A stretch of DNA of 64,000 nucleotides from Pseudoalteromonas rubra (GTDB taxonomy: Bacteria; Pseudomonadota; Gammaproteobacteria; Enterobacterales; Alteromonadaceae), in NCBI RefSeq assembly GCF_000967655.1, contig NZ_JXYA01000057.1:1-64000 (forward strand), written 5' to 3'. Position 1 is the stretch's first letter, and the number at the start of each line of letters is the position of its first letter. Shown here one piece after another: positions 1 through 8,343 of the stretch. Made by a program: the position numbers and the translations under genes. The notes under the pieces were generated by a model. That model was not told the DNA's origin. It saw only the letters and a list, made by a program, of their open reading frames with translations, and searched no databases.

Positions 1-17
1 AACTGAACTACCACTCC
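1..17 (-). tRNA. tRNA-Asp(GUC), partial
   Basis: These bases match the first 17 nt of the five complete tRNA-Asp genes that follow, read on the minus strand. The rest of the gene lies beyond the left edge of the window. It shows that the tRNA-Asp array has at least six copies and continues to the left. Confidence 0.9.
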
Positions 18-54
18 GCAGAGATATAATGCAATTTTTTACTCGTTAAAATGT

Positions 55-131
55 TGGCGGAGTGGACGGGACTCGAACCCGCGACCCCCGGCGTGACAGG
101 CCGGTATTCTAACCAACTGAACTACCACTCC
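55..131 (-). tRNA. tRNA-Asp(GUC)
   Basis: A 77-nt tRNA on the minus strand with encoded CCA end, 7-bp acceptor stem (GGAGTGG/CCACTCC), T-loop motif GGTTCGAGTCC and anticodon GTC within CCTGTCACG. It is identical by eye to the four complete copies to its right. Confidence 0.97.
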
Positions 132-218
132 ACGAGTAAATAACGATGTTAGTGACGTCGTTTTGTCATAAACTCAGACTACATTTAACCTGATAATCCA
201 AACTAAACCCTGGCTAGA

Positions 219-295
219 TGGCGGAGTGGACGGGACTCGAACCCGCGACCCCCGGCGTGACAGGCCGGTATTCTAACCAACTGAACTACCACTCC
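219..295 (-). tRNA. tRNA-Asp(GUC)
   Basis: Second complete copy, 77 nt with encoded CCA and anticodon GTC. The spacer to the copy at 55-131 is 87 nt, longer than the other spacers (27-35 nt). Confidence 0.97.
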
Positions 296-330
296 ACGGT
301 GGTTTAGCTCGGTGTACTTCTTAAAGGTGT

Positions 331-407
331 TGGCGGAGTGGACGGGACTCGAACCCGCGACCCCCGGCGTGACAGGCCGGTATTCTAACCAACTGAACTA
401 CCACTCC
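331..407 (-). tRNA. tRNA-Asp(GUC)
   Basis: Third complete copy, 77 nt with encoded CCA and anticodon GTC. It is separated from its neighbours by unrelated 35-nt and 27-nt spacers, so the array is a set of gene copies in one transcript, not a long perfect duplication. Confidence 0.97.
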
Positions 408-434
408 AAAGAAGTACTGCACAGGATAAGCGAT

Positions 435-511
435 TGGCGGAGTGGACGGGACTCGAACCCGCGACCCCCGGCGTGACAGGCCGGTATTCTAACCAACTGA
501 ACTACCACTCC
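435..511 (-). tRNA. tRNA-Asp(GUC)
   Basis: Fourth complete copy, 77 nt with encoded CCA and anticodon GTC. The spacers on both sides are 27 nt. Confidence 0.97.
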
Positions 512-538
512 AGCGTGCGCTTATAGAGAAAATGTAAA

Positions 539-615
539 TGGCGGAGTGGACGGGACTCGAACCCGCGACCCCCGGCGTGACAGGCCGGTATTCTAACCAA
601 CTGAACTACCACTCC
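539..615 (-). tRNA. tRNA-Asp(GUC), promoter-proximal copy
   Basis: Fifth complete copy and the first to be transcribed. It is 77 nt with encoded CCA and anticodon GTC. The strong promoter at 667-695 ends about 50 nt upstream of the mature 5' end, leaving room for a short 5' leader removed by RNase P. Confidence 0.97.
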
Positions 616-666
616 GCAGCATCTTGTTCTCTCGCTGTTCAGGTGTGCTCCCTGACAGCGGCGTGA

Positions 667-695
667 ATAATACGAATGCCCCCCTTAAGAGTCAA
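667..695 (-). promoter_or_regulatory. Sigma-70 promoter of the tRNA-Asp array
   Basis: On the minus strand TTGACT is followed after 17 nt by TATTAT, five of six matches to each consensus hexamer at ideal spacing. The segment just after the -10 box (TCACGCC) is fairly GC-rich, as is usual for stable-RNA promoters under stringent control. That regulation is inferred, not shown. Confidence 0.85.
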
Positions 696-722
696 CACCT
701 TTTTTGAAAAAATCGGGGATTT

Positions 723-2093
723 TTAGTCATCCGACATCGAAAGGTTCAAAATATCAGCTGATTTATCATTTTTTGAACTCTGTTTGCCGGACTTTTCTGT
801 ATCGTCTTCTAACTCTTCTAAATCTAACTGCTTTTTCTTACCAATAAAGGGCAGACTTATTTTAAGTTTGATGGGCTTTTTCTGTACAAAGATGCGCACT
901 GCCAGCCAACCCAATAGCAGGATCAGCAGATTGCCAACCAGCACAATGGCAACAATGGCCCCGGTACTGAGTCCCGGTTCAGGTTCAGGCACTGTGACCG
1001 TACGTTGTGTTGGCCGCTCTGACTCGGGCAATTCAGGTACCTTTTCAATGGGACGTTCTATTTCAAAGTTATAATCTGGCAGGCGGGCCATAAATTCACG
1101 ACCATTAATGTTTTCGCCAAAGGCTGACAGCTCCACACTATATCTTCCCCAGTCATAGTTCTTAATGGCCAGCTGCCGGTATAAACGTTCCTCACCACTG
1201 AGGGTAAACATCTGCTCTTCGCCATTGGGATATAAAATCTTGCCCTGGAAGATCACGGTTTCGGGCTTCACCACCTCTGAGGCCAGCCGGATAGTCAGCT
1301 GGTGCTCAAATTCTTCCGGCCCCGCCAGCATCAAGTCAAAAGAAAATGGCGGCTCTGCAATAATAATGGGATCTTTCACAACCCGACGCTTAAGAATGGG
1401 AGTTTCTATAAAGAACTCAGGTTGCCACTCGCCGGCAGGGAAGTTGAGCCGGAATTCGCCAGTGAAGATGCCATCAAGCGGGCGCTCATCAAACTCACGG
1501 CCATCGTCTTTAAACTCGGCCACACTTTGGGTGCCTGCGCCAAAGTTGGCGTACTGATCATTGTTGGTACTGACAAATTCCACATAGAGGGTGACCACAT
1601 CGCGGAAATAACCGATATCGACAGGCTGGCCATCATTGGTCACTTGCCCCTGAATTTTCAGCATTTCACCACGGAATATCAAAGGCGGTAAGGGGTCGAC
1701 TTGTAATTCAATGTCGCCTAATACCATCACGCGGCTGTCCTGGCGGATCTGCCCCAACACCTGCCAGGGACCAGGCATAGGATCCGTCACTATCACCAGG
1801 TCATAACTTATTTCGTCATACCATTCGAGTTTTTCTTCCGCGATGGCGTGTGTTGCGTAATACTTACTGCCATCGGGTTTCACCAGCACCACGGCCGGCG
1901 TACCGGGAGCACGAAAGAAGAGGAGCGTGATTTTCTTCACATTGTGATCAATGCGAAAGCGATTATCCAGCAGCGGAATTTCATTGATTTTACCGTCACG
2001 CTCAAGCAGCGTAATTTGCGGTGTGTCGGCCATCGTCATCGCGCTGAACAACGCGCTATATAGTAACATCAATCCTGCTAAGCCGATCCGCAT
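723..2093 (-). CDS. TIGR03503 family membrane-anchored protein
   Basis: A 456-residue protein with an N-terminal signal peptide (residues 1-22), a long predicted periplasmic region, a Pro/Glu-rich stretch near residue 355, one transmembrane helix near residues 378-402 (GAIVAIVLVGNLLILLLGWLAV), and a charged cytoplasmic tail rich in Lys, Asp and Ser. The layout and wording of the sequence fit the conserved gammaproteobacterial family TIGR03503, whose function is unknown to me. The start has a GGGG ribosome-binding sequence about 8 nt upstream. It stands alone between the tRNA promoter and dnaQ. Confidence 0.75.
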   Translation of the reverse strand: MRIGLAGLMLLYSALFSAMTMADTPQITLLERDGKINEIPLLDNRFRIDHNVKKITLLFFRAPGTPAVVLVKPDGSKYYATHAIAEEKLEWYDEISYDLVIVTDPMPGPWQVLGQIRQDSRVMVLGDIELQVDPLPPLIFRGEMLKIQGQVTNDGQPVDIGYFRDVVTLYVEFVSTNNDQYANFGAGTQSVAEFKDDGREFDERPLDGIFTGEFRLNFPAGEWQPEFFIETPILKRRVVKDPIIIAEPPFSFDLMLAGPEEFEHQLTIRLASEVVKPETVIFQGKILYPNGEEQMFTLSGEERLYRQLAIKNYDWGRYSVELSAFGENINGREFMARLPDYNFEIERPIEKVPELPESERPTQRTVTVPEPEPGLSTGAIVAIVLVGNLLILLLGWLAVRIFVQKKPIKLKISLPFIGKKKQLDLEELEDDTEKSGKQSSKNDKSADILNLSMSDD

Positions 2094-2155
2094 GCTCGTT
2101 TACCCCATATAAATTAATCGTTCTCTTTAGACACTGACCTTGCCCCTGGCAGCCT

Positions 2156-2866
2156 TTATTGCTGCCACAAACTTTGGCCACTGGCCTTGTTGACCAGCTC
2201 CATACGCGCTTCATGGGCGTCCAGCTCATCGGCAGTCGCCATCACCACCTTTAGCGGCGCTCGCTCAGCACTTAACCGGCGAATTCCACCGCCACTGCCC
2301 TGCTGAGCCTGCTCATTATGTTGCGCCAGATTGAGCTTCTTCTGGCCGCCCGTCATGGCCAGATAAACATCCGACAGGATCTCGGAATCCAGCAATGCGC
2401 CGTGCAGCGTACGCTTAGAGTTATCTATATCATAACGGCGACACAAGGCATCAAGGCTGTTCTTCTGACCCGGATGCAAGTCGCGCGCCATAACCAGCGT
2501 ATCTAAGACTTCACATACATCATGGGTTTTTGCAAACCCCTGGTTGAGCATAGCAAACTCGTGGTCCATAAAGCCGACGTCGAACGGGGCATTGTGGATC
2601 ACCAGCTCAGCGCCCTGAATATAGTCGTAGAACTCCTGGGCAATCTGATGGAAAAACGGTTTATCTCGCAAAAACTCGTTGGTAATACCGTGCACGTCTA
2701 TGGCTTCTTCTTCAATGCCACGTTGTGGATTGATATATACGTGAAAATTATTGCCGGTCAGACGACGATTCACTAACTCCACACAACCGATCTCAATGAT
2801 CCTGTGACCTTCTTTGGGGTCGATGCCCGTGGTTTCTGTATCCAGTACTATTTGTCTTTTATGCAT
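2156..2866 (-). CDS. dnaQ: DNA polymerase III epsilon subunit (3'-5' proofreading exonuclease)
   Basis: A 236-residue DEDDh exonuclease that proofreads within the replicative polymerase core. The ExoI motif DTETTGID is near residue 9, ExoII HNAPFDVGFMDHEF near 95, and ExoIII HGALLDSEILSD near 155. The C-terminal tail after about residue 185 corresponds to the part that contacts the alpha subunit in E. coli. It is divergent from rnhA with about 70 bp between the chosen starts, the arrangement known from enterobacteria. Confidence 0.96.
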   Translation of the reverse strand: MHKRQIVLDTETTGIDPKEGHRIIEIGCVELVNRRLTGNNFHVYINPQRGIEEEAIDVHGITNEFLRDKPFFHQIAQEFYDYIQGAELVIHNAPFDVGFMDHEFAMLNQGFAKTHDVCEVLDTLVMARDLHPGQKNSLDALCRRYDIDNSKRTLHGALLDSEILSDVYLAMTGGQKKLNLAQHNEQAQQGSGGGIRRLSAERAPLKVVMATADELDAHEARMELVNKASGQSLWQQ

Positions 2867-2935
2867 ATCGTCGTTTGCCTAACTTTGCTATGGTTAGCGT
2901 CTATTGGAGTATTTTACATAAAAACAGGCGAATTC

Positions 2936-3403
2936 GTGCAAAAATCCGTAGAGATCTATACCGACGGTTCCTGCTTAGGCAATCCGGGACCCGGCGGCTA
3001 TGGTGTGTACCTCAGTTATCAGGGTCATGAAAAAACCCTCAGCGCCGGATATCGGCTCACCACTAATAACCGCATGGAGATGCTGGCAGCCATTGTTGCA
3101 CTCGAAACCCTCAAGCGCCCCTGCCAGGTCATTTTGTATACCGACAGTCAGTATGTGAAACAGGGCATTGAATCCTGGCTGGCAAACTGGAAAAAGCGTA
3201 ACTGGAAAACTGCCGCCAAAAAGCCGGTTAAAAATGTCGACTTATGGCAGCGCCTGGATACCGCCGTGCAGCGTCATACCGTTGAATGGCGCTGGGTAAA
3301 GGGACATGCTGGTAATAAGTACAACGAACTGGTTGACGATCTGGCCCGCGACGCCGCCGGTGGCAGCGACCTGTTAGAAGATACCGGCTACCAGAGCGAG
3401 TAG
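2936..3403 (+). CDS. rnhA: Ribonuclease HI
   Basis: A 155-residue enzyme that degrades the RNA strand of RNA-DNA hybrids. The four acidic catalytic residues are visible: Asp in YTDGS (about residue 9), Glu in NNRMEM (about 47), Asp in YTDSQY (about 69) and Asp in VDDLARDA (about 133). I chose the GTG at 2936 because it yields the normal family length and begins with MQKSVEIYTDGS. The open frame upstream to 2804 runs into dnaQ and shows no family similarity. Confidence 0.95.
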   Translation: MQKSVEIYTDGSCLGNPGPGGYGVYLSYQGHEKTLSAGYRLTTNNRMEMLAAIVALETLKRPCQVILYTDSQYVKQGIESWLANWKKRNWKTAAKKPVKNVDLWQRLDTAVQRHTVEWRWVKGHAGNKYNELVDDLARDAAGGSDLLEDTGYQSE

Positions 3404-3407
3404 CCGC

Positions 3408-4160
3408 CTAGCCTTGTTCCTGATTGCGGCTGTGTTTCAGTCGCGCCCCTTTTACTGCTGGCGTCCATTTGGGCCGGGCATGCCATTTAGGTTTAATCGG
3501 CGTTAAAGGGGCAACCCGTTTGCGGGCCACCAGCAAATAGACACTGCCCATCGGCTTCATATAATGTCGGCAAAAGCGGCGCCAGGGCGCAAAACGCGAT
3601 AAACGAGAGCCCCTGGCCAGTGAGGCATGGACAAAACGCTCATCAGCTAGAATTTCAAACCCCAGCAGATCCAGCCAGTCTTTAACCCGCGACGGCGTAA
3701 AAAAGCGCCCGGACCAGGGCAGCTTTTCTTTGCTAAAGGGCAACAAATGCGCCAGGCCACACAAGCTAAAGGGGTTAAACCCGCTGATCACAATATACCC
3801 ACCTGGGATCAAGGTGCGGTGCGCCTCCCGTAAAATATGGTGGGGATCAGAATGATACTCCAGACACTGGCTGAGTATGCAGGCATCTACACTGTGTTCA
3901 TAAAAAGGTAATTCGTCAATCTCAGCCAGCACTCCAACATGCTCTCCCTCCGGTGCGACGCAGATCTGGTGGCTGATGGGGCTTAAGGATGTGTCGAGCT
4001 GGCCGCTCAAACAACCCAGCTTGAGCATATGGTAACCAAACATGCGAGGTAACCAGTTGGCCATTCGCCTTTCAATGCCCGCGCGCACATAATCACCATG
4101 TGGAAAATCCTGCCACTGATAGGGCTTGGGCCCCTGCTGAAAACTTAGAGCTGGTTTCAT
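3408..4160 (-). CDS. YafS-type SAM-dependent methyltransferase
   Basis: A 250-residue class I methyltransferase-like protein with a core near LPFYEHSVDACILSQCLEY and HRTLIPGGYIVISGFNPFS, typical of the post-motif I to motif III region of this fold. Motif I is weak. It sits between rnhA and gloB, exactly where E. coli has yafS, and begins MKPA like that protein. A GTG nine bases upstream (4169) would add three residues. Its 3' end is only 4 bp from the convergent rnhA. The substrate is unknown. Confidence 0.8.
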   Translation of the reverse strand: MKPALSFQQGPKPYQWQDFPHGDYVRAGIERRMANWLPRMFGYHMLKLGCLSGQLDTSLSPISHQICVAPEGEHVGVLAEIDELPFYEHSVDACILSQCLEYHSDPHHILREAHRTLIPGGYIVISGFNPFSLCGLAHLLPFSKEKLPWSGRFFTPSRVKDWLDLLGFEILADERFVHASLARGSRLSRFAPWRRFCRHYMKPMGSVYLLVARKRVAPLTPIKPKWHARPKWTPAVKGARLKHSRNQEQG

Positions 4161-4211
4161 GATACGCACTCGCTATACTAGTTACACCTTCACTTTATAG
4201 AGCAATGAGTT

Positions 4212-4991
4212 ATGGCGCAAGTCGCAGTGCAGATCCACCCCATCAAGGCCTTCAGTGACAATTATATCTGGGCAATATGTCCGTCAGATAGCAATCTGAT
4301 GTGGGTCGTTGACCCGGGACAAAGCGAGCCCGTCATTGAGTTTGCCACGGCAGCGGAAAAACAGTTGGCAGGCGTTTTAGTTACACACTATCACTGGGAT
4401 CACACCGATGGCATTGCCCCTTTGCGCGCGCATTATGGTGAACTGGCGGTATATGGTCCGCACAATACGCCCTTTAATGGCATTACACACCCTTTGCATG
4501 ACGGTGATAGGGTGACCATTGCCGGGCTGGACTTTGCTATCATTCACACCCCCGGACACACACTGGATCATATCTGCTACCTGACCCCTAAGCTGGCATT
4601 TACCGGTGACACTCTGTTCAGCGCAGGCTGTGGTCGTTTATTTGAGGGCAGCCCGCAGCAAATGTGGCGGTCATTACAACGGCTATCCCAGTTACCTGCG
4701 CAATGCCAAATTTACTGCACACATGAGTATACCCAGGCCAATCTGGCGTTTGCCGCTGCAGTCGAACCAGAGAATAAAGACATAACTCAGTGGCAACAAT
4801 GGGGAGAGCAGCAACGCGCTCAGGCGCAGCCGACATTGCCCACTACAATCGCACGCGAGTTAAGCATCAACCCTTTTATGCGGGCGAACCTGCCACATAT
4901 GCTAAATACTTTACCGGTTGATATGCAAACCGAGGGAAGTGAAAACTGGCAAAGGTTTGCCGCGCTCAGACAATGGAAGGATAATTTTTAG
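4212..4991 (+). CDS. gloB: Hydroxyacylglutathione hydrolase (glyoxalase II)
   Basis: A 259-residue metallo-beta-lactamase-fold enzyme that hydrolyses S-lactoylglutathione to lactate and glutathione, the second step of methylglyoxal detoxification in the cytoplasm. Visible metal ligands include THYHWDHTDG (residues 57-66), HTPGHTLDH, the FTGDTLFSAGCGRLFEG segment with the bridging Asp, and CTHEYT. The substrate-binding C-terminal domain is present. It is divergent from the yafS-like gene with about 50 bp between starts. Confidence 0.96.
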   Translation: MAQVAVQIHPIKAFSDNYIWAICPSDSNLMWVVDPGQSEPVIEFATAAEKQLAGVLVTHYHWDHTDGIAPLRAHYGELAVYGPHNTPFNGITHPLHDGDRVTIAGLDFAIIHTPGHTLDHICYLTPKLAFTGDTLFSAGCGRLFEGSPQQMWRSLQRLSQLPAQCQIYCTHEYTQANLAFAAAVEPENKDITQWQQWGEQQRAQAQPTLPTTIARELSINPFMRANLPHMLNTLPVDMQTEGSENWQRFAALRQWKDNF

Positions 4992-5094
4992 GCACTGCTT
5001 TAATTTTTACAACTAAACAGTTAACATTGACGGGTTTTAGCTGTGGATTTTTCTGCGGCGCCGTACCCTGACCATGGATCAATGACCGAGTTTT

Positions 5095-6657
5095 ATGAAA
5101 AAGCCTCTCTTGCTGCTGCTAGTATCAGCACTGCTGAGCGGTTGTCAAACTACGTTCGACAGCCCGACAATTGAACAAGCCGAACAACTGGATCATGCCA
5201 GTCCGGCCGAGATCAGCGACACTCTGATGAGTGCCATTCAGGAACCCGTGGAAGCCGATGAGCCACCACCGGTGTTTGACGACGTCTGGGAGCGGATCCG
5301 CTATCAGCTGTCTATTGATGTGCCGCAAAACCGTCCTGTGGTCGCAGAGCGTAACTACTATCAGCGCCACCAGGCTTATCTGGATCGTATTTCAAAACGC
5401 GCCGAACCTTATCTTTACTATATTGTTGAAGAAGTTGAAAAACGCGAGATGCCGATTGAAATTGCCCTGCTGCCAATCGTAGAAAGCGCCTTCGATCCGT
5501 TCGGGTATTCTCACCGCAGCGCATCTGGAATTTGGCAATTTATGCCGCAAACTGGCGAGCGCTTCGATCTCAAACAAAACTGGTGGTACGACGGTCGTCG
5601 CGATATCGTTCAGTCAACCCGTGCCGCACTGGATTACCTCACTTACCTGCATAAAACTCTGGAAGGCGACTGGCTCAATGCCATTGCAGCCTACAACTCT
5701 GGAGAAGGCCGACTGCTAAAGGCCATTCGTAAGAATCGTAAGAAGCACTTACCGACCGATTTCTGGTCTTTGGACCTGCCACGCGAAACCACTGCCTACG
5801 TGCCTAAGCTGCTGGCATTGTCTGACTTGTTAAAGCGTCAGGATGAGTTTAACGTTAAGTGGAACAAGATCATCAATGCCCAGGTGGTTGATAGCGTGGA
5901 AGTGGGGTCGCAGATCGACTTGGCGCTGGCGGCTGAAATGGCCGACATATCCCTTACTGAGCTTTATCGCCTGAACCCGGGCTTTAACCGCTGGGCCACC
6001 GATCCGAACGGACCACATACCCTGTTGCTGCCGGCAGATAAGATAGACGCATTTAAATCACGCCTTGCCAGTACGCCAATAAAAGATCGTCTGCGCTGGC
6101 AATACTACACCGTCGCCCGTGGCGATAGCCTGTCAGTGATCGCCAAAAAGTTTTCCACCAGCACCAGTGCCATTCGCTCGCTCAACAAACTGGATTCGCA
6201 CATTATCCGGGTGGGTCAGAAGCTACTGGTTCCACTCAGTGACGGCGAACTGCAAAGTGAGCATTTACCGGATGCGGTGCGCAGCGCAGCGAACAAGGCA
6301 ACGCGCAACAAGAAAACCCACACAGTCACCAGCGGTGATACCCTGTGGGATATCAGCCGTGAGTATGATGTCACTGTCGCGCAACTGGCCAAATGGAATA
6401 AACTCAAGGCCAATTCGGTACTCAAGCTTGGCCAGAAGCTCACTATCTACCAAAGCCAAACCACGACTCAACCGGTTGCGAATACCACAGAACGCACCAT
6501 TACCTATAAGGTACGTAAAGGGGATTCTCTGGCACGGATCGCGGCCAAGTTTAACCTGACCGTCAGTGAAATTGTTAAGTGGAATAAACTTGCTGGTCAG
6601 AAGTATCTTCAGCCAGGTCAGAAGTTAAAACTGACTGTTGATGTGAAAAGCTCATAG
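5095..6657 (+). CDS. mltD: Membrane-bound lytic murein transglycosylase D
   Basis: A 520-residue lipoprotein that cleaves peptidoglycan glycan strands with formation of 1,6-anhydromuramic ends. The lipobox LLSGCQ ends the signal sequence at Cys17. The SLT catalytic domain lies near residues 110-260, with the catalytic Glu in PIVESAFDP and the motif SASGIWQFMP. Three LysM repeats follow, starting near residues 340 (YYTVARGDSL), 403 (HTVTSGDTL) and 470 (YKVRKGDSL). A strong terminator follows the gene. Confidence 0.96.
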   Translation: MKKPLLLLLVSALLSGCQTTFDSPTIEQAEQLDHASPAEISDTLMSAIQEPVEADEPPPVFDDVWERIRYQLSIDVPQNRPVVAERNYYQRHQAYLDRISKRAEPYLYYIVEEVEKREMPIEIALLPIVESAFDPFGYSHRSASGIWQFMPQTGERFDLKQNWWYDGRRDIVQSTRAALDYLTYLHKTLEGDWLNAIAAYNSGEGRLLKAIRKNRKKHLPTDFWSLDLPRETTAYVPKLLALSDLLKRQDEFNVKWNKIINAQVVDSVEVGSQIDLALAAEMADISLTELYRLNPGFNRWATDPNGPHTLLLPADKIDAFKSRLASTPIKDRLRWQYYTVARGDSLSVIAKKFSTSTSAIRSLNKLDSHIIRVGQKLLVPLSDGELQSEHLPDAVRSAANKATRNKKTHTVTSGDTLWDISREYDVTVAQLAKWNKLKANSVLKLGQKLTIYQSQTTTQPVANTTERTITYKVRKGDSLARIAAKFNLTVSEIVKWNKLAGQKYLQPGQKLKLTVDVKSS

Positions 6658-6672
6658 CCTATTTAGATATAG

Positions 6673-6698
6673 AAAAGCCGCTGACATCAGCGGCTTTT
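6673..6698. terminator. Bidirectional rho-independent terminator (mltD / yqcA)
   Basis: GCCGCTGA and TCAGCGGC form a perfect 8-bp stem with a 2-nt spacer, flanked by AAAA on the left and TTTT on the right. It can end transcription of mltD from the left and of the yqcC-truC-yqcA operon from the right. Confidence 0.9.
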
Positions 6699-6721
6699 AT
6701 ACATGATTAGTCGTAAGCTCA

Positions 6722-7165
6722 TCAAAAATGTTGCAGCCACTTTTTCAGCCAGGGGGCAACCGCTTCGTAGGGCTCAAAGTGTTCGCACGCGTCTACATCC
6801 AGCCGAGGCTCCGTCACTGTGGCGTTGAGCTCCTGAATTAAAGTATCTATCTGACGCCCGGCACCACAAAAGGTGTCACCGTAACTACTGTCGCCCAGGG
6901 CAACAACTCCTACGGTTTTCCCCGTCAGCATGGGAAACTGACTTTGCATTTGCAATATTAAAGGTAGCAGATTATCTGGAATATCGCCTTGTCCGGTGGT
7001 CGAAGATATAAACAACAGGTTTTCTGCCCCTTGCACCTGCTCCAGCGTCGGTAGCTCGGCAATGATTGCACTGTGCCCTTGCTGCTCAATATCTTGTTTA
7101 ACTTCTTCTGCCAGGTTCTCTGCATTGCCAAATACGGAGCCGACAAACAGTGTAATTGATGCCAT
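6722..7165 (-). CDS. yqcA: Flavodoxin domain protein, YqcA/MioC type
   Basis: A 147-residue flavodoxin-like FMN-binding protein. The phosphate-binding loop region FVGSVFGNAENLAEEV lies at residues 6-21, and ISSTTGQGDIPDN and ALGDSSYGDTFCGAGR are the typical FMN-contact segments. Length and position directly after truC match E. coli yqcA. The start ATG at 7165 overlaps the truC stop codon by one base (TAATG), indicating translational coupling. The electron-transfer partner is unknown. Confidence 0.88.
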   Translation of the reverse strand: MASITLFVGSVFGNAENLAEEVKQDIEQQGHSAIIAELPTLEQVQGAENLLFISSTTGQGDIPDNLLPLILQMQSQFPMLTGKTVGVVALGDSSYGDTFCGAGRQIDTLIQELNATVTEPRLDVDACEHFEPYEAVAPWLKKWLQHF

Positions 7166-7899
7166 TATTGGTAGTCCTTTTCGGTGTCTGGCCAGCCCAG
7201 CTGTTTGCACAGGTTCAACATACCTTCTCCCAGACTGGCGCGAATGGTGATCGGTTGTTGACTATAAGGATGCAAAAACTTCAGCTCAGTTGCAAACAAC
7301 ATCAGGCGGCGAATGCCAAAATGATCCTGAAAAAAATGGTTCTGCTTGTTATCCCCGTGGTTTACATCACCAATGATGGGGTGGTTAAGGTGGTTAAGAT
7401 GGCGCCGGATCTGGTGTTTACGACCTGTTTTAGGAAAACACTCCACCAAAGAGTAACGAATGCTGGGGTATTTACCGAGCGGGATATTCAGCGTTGCCTG
7501 GTGCAAACAATTGAACTGAGTCTGTGCTTCCTGGGGGGCTTTATCCTGATCCGCGAATTTGTCGGCAATTTTATCCAGCTGTTCTTTCAATGGTTTATCA
7601 ACATAGACGTCTGCGGGTGCGAAGCCACGAACCAAGGCCAGATAACGCTTTTGTACGGTCCCGTCGATAAATACCTGATTCATATCGCGCGCCGCCTCTG
7701 AGCTCAGCGCAAACAACAGAACACCCGAAGTGGGCCGGTCAAGTCGGTGGACAGGGAAGACATGCTGCCCCAGCTGATCTCTGAGCATCTGCATCGCAAA
7801 CTGCGTTTCATGCTTGTCTAAAAACGAGCGATGAACCAGCAAACCCGATGGCTTATTGACCGCCACATAGTGCTCATCCTGATAAACGATTTCTAACAT
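7165..7899 (-). CDS. truC: tRNA pseudouridine(65) synthase TruC
   Basis: A 244-residue RluA-family pseudouridine synthase that modifies U65 in the T-stem region of some tRNAs. The catalytic motif HRLDRPTSGVLLFA with the active-site Asp is near residue 52, and GRKHQIRRHLNHL near residue 165 is the conserved RNA-binding segment. It overlaps yqcC upstream by 7 bp and yqcA downstream by 1 bp, so the three genes form one tight operon. Confidence 0.94.
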   Translation of the reverse strand: MLEIVYQDEHYVAVNKPSGLLVHRSFLDKHETQFAMQMLRDQLGQHVFPVHRLDRPTSGVLLFALSSEAARDMNQVFIDGTVQKRYLALVRGFAPADVYVDKPLKEQLDKIADKFADQDKAPQEAQTQFNCLHQATLNIPLGKYPSIRYSLVECFPKTGRKHQIRRHLNHLNHPIIGDVNHGDNKQNHFFQDHFGIRRLMLFATELKFLHPYSQQPITIRASLGEGMLNLCKQLGWPDTEKDYQ

Positions 7900-8216
7900 G
7901 GGGCCGACTCCGATACAACTGAGTCTAAGCGCTGTAACACACTGTGCAATGCTTGATAGTCAGGGTGTTGTGCGAAGCTGACTTCTGCCATTGGGGCGAT
8001 GGCCATATTAGCCGGTAAGGCTGCGCCGCTTTGTATGAGTGCACGCATCTTAACGATAAAAACAAACTGCAACCACTGCTCAAAACGTAACGTATCGCAA
8101 CAAAATGGCTGCACAGACAATAACGCCTGTGCCGGGACTGGCTTTGCCTGCCAAAGCTCTGCCTCGCGCAGCGTGTGCTCCAGCTCGTCGAGCAATTGCC
8201 ATACAGGGTGATCCAT
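7893..8216 (-). CDS. yqcC: YqcC family protein (DUF446)
   Basis: A 107-residue helical protein of unknown function. The segments QPFCCDTLRFEQWLQFVFI and a final region around HPDYQALHSVLQRLD are typical of the YqcC family. It is the first gene of yqcC-truC-yqcA, the same order as in E. coli, where csrB and syd lie on its other side. AGGAAG six bases before the ATG serves as ribosome-binding site. Confidence 0.88.
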   Translation of the reverse strand: MDHPVWQLLDELEHTLREAELWQAKPVPAQALLSVQPFCCDTLRFEQWLQFVFIVKMRALIQSGAALPANMAIAPMAEVSFAQHPDYQALHSVLQRLDSVVSESAPC

Positions 8217-8245
8217 AGTGCTTCCTCACACAAATACAAAACCCC

Positions 8246-8275
8246 ATTATACCCCATCAAACCCGGGCGTTTGTA
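8246..8275 (-). promoter_or_regulatory. Candidate promoter of yqcC-truC-yqcA
   Basis: On the minus strand a perfect TATAAT (8246-8251) lies about 30 nt upstream of the yqcC start. The -35 side is weak: TACAAA at 18-nt spacing. The perfect -10 box is the main support. Confidence 0.5.
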
Positions 8276-8280
8276 TCTTT

Positions 8281-8304
8281 ATGGTCACCCTTACCAGTGA
8301 CCAT
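8281..8304. promoter_or_regulatory. Palindrome between divergent promoters, candidate operator
   Basis: ATGGTCAC and GTGACCAT form a perfect 8-bp inverted repeat around CCTTACCA. It covers the -35 box of the rightward promoter (8291-8319) and lies just upstream of the leftward promoter. That position would let one regulator affect both genes. The binding protein is unknown. Confidence 0.5.
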
Positions 8305-8319
8305 AAATAACGTTATAAT
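8291..8319 (+). promoter_or_regulatory. Promoter of the DUF3549-DUF3301 operon
   Basis: TTACCA, 17 nt, then a perfect TATAAT at 8314-8319, about 25 nt upstream of the ATG at 8344. The -35 box sits inside the spacer of the palindrome at 8281-8304. Confidence 0.65.
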
Positions 8320-8343
8320 CGCGCCTCAACGCAATAAAGTGAG

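Noticed and set aside
2804..2935. N-terminal extension of RNase HI
   Set aside because: It overlaps the start of dnaQ and has no similarity to the family; GTG at 2936 gives the normal length.
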